This document shows positions 7,768 through 9,672 of a DNA stretch of 9,672 bases, piece after piece. Made by a program: the position numbers and the translations under genes. The stretch is taken from assembly GCA_023260615.1 (NCBI GenBank), contig JALQUY010000061.1:1-9672 (forward strand), in the 5' to 3' direction. The stretch's first letter is position 1. The number at the start of each line of letters is the position of its first letter. A model generated the notes under the pieces. The model was not told where the DNA came from, ran no database searches, and worked only from the letters and a program-made list of their open reading frames with translations. Source of the DNA: Schleiferiaceae bacterium. Its GTDB lineage: Bacteria; Bacteroidota; Bacteroidia; Flavobacteriales; Schleiferiaceae.

Positions 7768-8778
7768 ATGGAACTGTACTTGGATTCGGCGGACCTCAAC
7801 GAGATCAGCACCGCATTTGAACTGGGCTTTTTAGCCGGTTTAACCACCACTCCCACCTTTATGCAACGCGAGGGCGTGGCGGATTTGGACGCTATGCTTT
7901 TGAAATTGGCCGATATGGTGCCTGTGCTCCAAATTGAGGCATTGGGCCGAACGGCGGAAGAAATCGTCGCGGAGGCCAAGCGTCAAGAGAAGCTCGGATT
8001 GGACCGCAGCAAGACGGTGTACAAAATCCCCATCTCCTTGGAAGGAGCGCGCGCCTGCAAAATGCTTCGCAGCGAAGGCTTTTTGGTCAACCTGCACTTG
8101 GTGTACACCCTGCAGCAAGCCTACATGGCAATGGCCGCAGGTGCCACCTATGTATGCCCCTTGGTAGGCCGCCTGCAAGACCAAGGAACCGATGCCCTGC
8201 AATTGGTCGCTTCCATCGTGAATATGAAGCTGCAGCACGGGTACGACACGAAGATTATGTTTTCGTCGGTGCGTCATTTGGAGCACGTTCGGAACGCTAT
8301 TGAGCTGGGAGTAGATACCATTACGGTGCCCTGGAAGGTCATGAAGCAAATGACCAACAACCACTTGACCGAATTGGGTTCTGAGCAGTTTTTTGTAGAC
8401 AACCGCCGTGTGACCACCAAAGTGGCACAGGCGATGCGTGCGGCGGACGTGCAAGTCGCCCCAAGCGCAACCATTCAAGAAGCGCTCGTAAAAATGACCA
8501 AGTCCGGCTACGGGGCTGTGGTGATCACCGACCAAGGCCAGCTCCAGGGCATCTTCACCGATGGAGATGTACGCCGCTGGCTAGAAACTCAGAGCGAACC
8601 TAATTTGCAAACACCCATCTCGGCTGCTGCTGGCAGCTCCATGCCGAGCACCATTGATGCCGACGCCCTCCTGAATGAAGCGGCACAGGCCTTCTCCGCT
8701 CAGAAAGTGGATCAGCTCGTCGTCCTGCAGAACGGTCAGGTATTGGGCCTTTTGGACATTCAAGACCTCGTGGGATGA
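7768..8778 (+). CDS. Transaldolase/fructose-6-phosphate aldolase-like domain fused to a KdsD-type CBS-domain pair
   Basis: A 336-residue fusion. Residues 1-220 align without trouble to the small FsaA/TalC transaldolases, which join or split sugar phosphates through a lysine Schiff base: D6 (LYLD), E57 (QIEAL), K86 (VYKIPI), N108 and R135 (LVGR) are kept. Three contact positions differ: the near-invariant TTNP asparagine is T28, the threonine of the NxTL motif is H110, and the residues before VGR are C130 and L132. Residues about 228-336 form two CBS motifs (GYGAVVITDQGQLQGIFTDG; VDQLVVLQNGQVLGLLDIQD), the first very like those of arabinose-5-phosphate isomerases, suggesting nucleotide or sugar-nucleotide control. 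I chose ATG 7768, which begins MELYLDSAD as in FsaA; an ATG at 7732 would add 12 unlike residues and lie within the palindrome. It overlaps the phosphatase gene by 4 nt. Substrate unknown. Confidence 0.85.
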   Translation: MELYLDSADLNEISTAFELGFLAGLTTTPTFMQREGVADLDAMLLKLADMVPVLQIEALGRTAEEIVAEAKRQEKLGLDRSKTVYKIPISLEGARACKMLRSEGFLVNLHLVYTLQQAYMAMAAGATYVCPLVGRLQDQGTDALQLVASIVNMKLQHGYDTKIMFSSVRHLEHVRNAIELGVDTITVPWKVMKQMTNNHLTELGSEQFFVDNRRVTTKVAQAMRAADVQVAPSATIQEALVKMTKSGYGAVVITDQGQLQGIFTDGDVRRWLETQSEPNLQTPISAAAGSSMPSTIDADALLNEAAQAFSAQKVDQLVVLQNGQVLGLLDIQDLVG

Positions 8779-9368
8779 ACGCACTGATTCTAGATTGGGA
8801 CGGGGTTTTCCACGACGGCCGAAAGGGTTCCGACGGTGGAAGCAGCTTTTCCGAACTAGACAGTATGGGCCTCAACCTCTTGCGCTTTGGCCACTACCTC
8901 CAAACGGGCCAAATCCTACCCGTCGCCATTGTCACGGGGGAGCGAAACGAAACCGCTGAAGCCTTCGCTCGCCGAGAGCACCTGCATGTATTTGGGTTCT
9001 ATGCCAAAGAAAAAACGCGGGCCATCGAACCGTTAGAAGCCGCCTGGGGTAGCAAAGCTGCGACCTGGGGCTTTGTGTTTGACGATATCCTGGATTTTGG
9101 CCTCGCCGCCCGCGTAGGACTGCGCGCCATGGTCTACCGGGAGGCATGTGAAGAGACCTACCACTATGCCGTCAACCAGGGCTGGGTGGACATCACCTTG
9201 CAGGCGGACCATGCCGTTCGGCGCTTTGCAGAGCAGCAGTTGGTCGAGTCCGGACTTTGGGAACGGGTTCTGGAAGGCCGCATGAGCATGAGCGAAGAGT
9301 ACCAGGCCTACTGGGCGGCTCGACAAGCCTTGCCCTTGGAGGTCATCGACTTCTCCCCCAAGCTCTAA
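8775..9368 (+). CDS. KdsC-like HAD-superfamily phosphatase
   Basis: A 197-residue cytosolic HAD hydrolase of the capless C0 (KdsC/KDN-9-phosphate phosphatase) type, which removes phosphate from small sugar acids and related compounds. Motif I is DWDGVFHDG with nucleophile D7 and general acid D9. Motif II is the T54 of VAIVTGE, motif III a lysine at 78 or 80 (YAKEKTRA), and motif IV FDDILD with D103, D104 and D107. The KdsC substrate loop (DGxG) is altered to LDSMGL. It lacks the glycine-rich C-terminal tail typical of KdsC and instead has about 50 residues of helical, charged sequence, so it is probably not KdsC itself. Its ATG overlaps the stop of the transaldolase-CBS gene (ATGA), indicating translational coupling and a shared pathway. 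Substrate is unknown; a phosphorylated product or precursor of the aldolase is the natural guess. Confidence 0.85.
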   Translation: MNALILDWDGVFHDGRKGSDGGSSFSELDSMGLNLLRFGHYLQTGQILPVAIVTGERNETAEAFARREHLHVFGFYAKEKTRAIEPLEAAWGSKAATWGFVFDDILDFGLAARVGLRAMVYREACEETYHYAVNQGWVDITLQADHAVRRFAEQQLVESGLWERVLEGRMSMSEEYQAYWAARQALPLEVIDFSPKL

Positions 9369-9540
9369 CAGCAGACGAAGTTTGGCGGCAGCAGCCTCGG
9401 TTGCCTGGCAACTGCTAGGTTTCGCGAACGCAGTCGTGGGTTCGCGCCAGGAACCTAGGCTTCACGGCAGCAGCCGATTTTTCGCGGACGTAGCCGCGGT
9501 TGCCCGGAAGCCCCTAGGATTCACGGCAGCAGACGAGCAT
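9369..9540. repeat. Degenerate tandem array with ~20-nt period, hairpin-rich
   Basis: The array starts at the first base after the phosphatase stop. A-type units of about 20 nt (consensus near TTCRCGGMMGYAGCCG) begin at 9382, 9421, 9461, 9481 and 9520. B-type units ending in CTAGG occupy 9402-9420, 9441-9460 and 9501-9519, so the order is A B A B A A B A and the A-B composite is 39-40 nt. The A units at 9461 and 9520 agree at 16 of 17 bases, and CAGCAGACGA at 9369 recurs at 9527. Small hairpins recur: GTTGCC-T-GGCAAC (9400-9412), CGCGAAC with GTTCGCG (9423-9429 with 9440-9446), GGTTC with GAACC (9439-9443 with 9451-9455), and GCGG with CCGC within the 9481 unit. I do not recognise the family, and no gene is apparent in it. 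Confidence 0.6.
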
Positions 9541-9563
9541 TCCCCAGCCGCCAACGATCCAGT

Positions 9564-9597
9564 AAAAAAAAGCCCACCCCTTAAGGGCGGGCTTTTT
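9564..9597. terminator. Bidirectional intrinsic terminator
   Basis: An AGCCCACCC arm (9571-9579) pairs with GGGCGGGCT (9585-9593) around the loop CTTAA, with one mismatch. It is flanked by an A-run from 9564 to 9571 and a T-run from 9593 to 9597, so it can act on both strands. The minus strand gets the longer U-tract (8 against 5), which fits a convergent gene entering from the right. For the plus strand it would end the transaldolase-CBS/phosphatase transcript about 200 nt after the last stop, with the repeat array in its 3' untranslated region. Confidence 0.85.
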
Positions 9598-9608
9598 GAG
9601 TTCATGCG

Positions 9609-9621
9609 GCCACCTGGTGGC
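9609..9621. repeat. Short perfect palindrome beyond the terminator
   Basis: GCCACC-T-GGTGGC is a 13-base palindrome with a single central base, followed at once by GGCGCGCC (9622-9629) and CCTAGG (9628-9633). Its centre CCTGG matches that of the hairpin at 9400-9412 in the repeat array, and CCTAGG is also shared with the array. It may be an outlying relic of the same repeat or chance in GC-rich DNA. Confidence 0.3.
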
Positions 9622-9642
9622 GGCGCGCCTAGGGGCGTCGGG

Positions 9643-9672
9643 TTATTTGGCGATGCTCGTGGCGCGCGTTTC
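9643..9672 (-). CDS. Possible 3' end of a convergent gene, cut by window edge
   Basis: The minus strand is open from the right edge through nine codons reading ETRATSIAK and then a TAA at 9643-9645. The terminator 46 nt further on has its stronger U-tract in this direction, which is what a gene ending here would need. Nine residues are too few to recognise a family, and a random open stretch of this length is common, so this is only a pointer to the neighbouring sequence. Confidence 0.35.
   Translation of the reverse strand, partial: ETRATSIAK

Noticed and set aside
9378..9398. Reading on in the phosphatase frame after its stop gives KFGGSSL, which resembles the N-terminal motif of aspartate kinases.
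   Set aside because: The frame stops at 9456-9458, nothing else matches an aspartokinase, and the same GGCAGCAGC bases recur as part of the tandem repeat, so the match is explained by the repeat.
9369..9540. The repeat array as a CRISPR.
   Set aside because: Units are contiguous and degenerate with no unique spacers between identical repeats, and no cas genes are present.

Overview
The window looks like chromosome from a GC-rich member of the Bacteroidota, most likely Flavobacteriales. The reasons are a DUF4294 protein, a BshC bacillithiol enzyme, a guaA gene overlapping an exported PBP1-like protein, almost no Shine-Dalgarno sequences, and a TAnnTTTG-type promoter element before guaA. No mobile element, tRNA, rRNA or CRISPR array is visible. 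This taxonomic placement is inference from gene content.

Positions 1-3959 (minus strand) hold guaA, then an exported PBP1-like protein that overlaps guaA by 10 nt, then pepD, which starts 11 nt after that protein and runs off the left edge. Positions 4024-7717 (minus strand) hold a tightly overlapping trio read in the order accC, DUF4294 gene, bshC, with overlaps of 16 nt and 1 nt. Both blocks are mainly housekeeping: purine synthesis, peptide turnover, acyl-CoA carboxylation and low-molecular-weight thiol synthesis.

Positions 7768-9368 (plus strand) diverge from accC across a 50-nt gap that carries a perfect 9-bp inverted repeat. They encode a two-gene unit joined by an ATGA overlap. The first gene fuses a transaldolase/FsaA-type aldolase barrel to a CBS-domain pair of the kind found on arabinose-5-phosphate isomerases (KdsD). 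The second is a KdsC-like HAD phosphatase. The aldolase keeps its Schiff-base lysine but has changed several substrate-contacting residues. This pair is the best candidate here for an undescribed system: an aldolase and phosphatase acting on an unusual sugar phosphate, possibly with nucleotide control.

Positions 9369-9540 begin directly after the phosphatase stop codon and hold a degenerate tandem array with a period near 20 nt (about 40 nt as a composite unit), rich in small hairpins. A bidirectional terminator (9564-9597) follows. The last 30 bases may be the 3' end of a convergent minus-strand gene.
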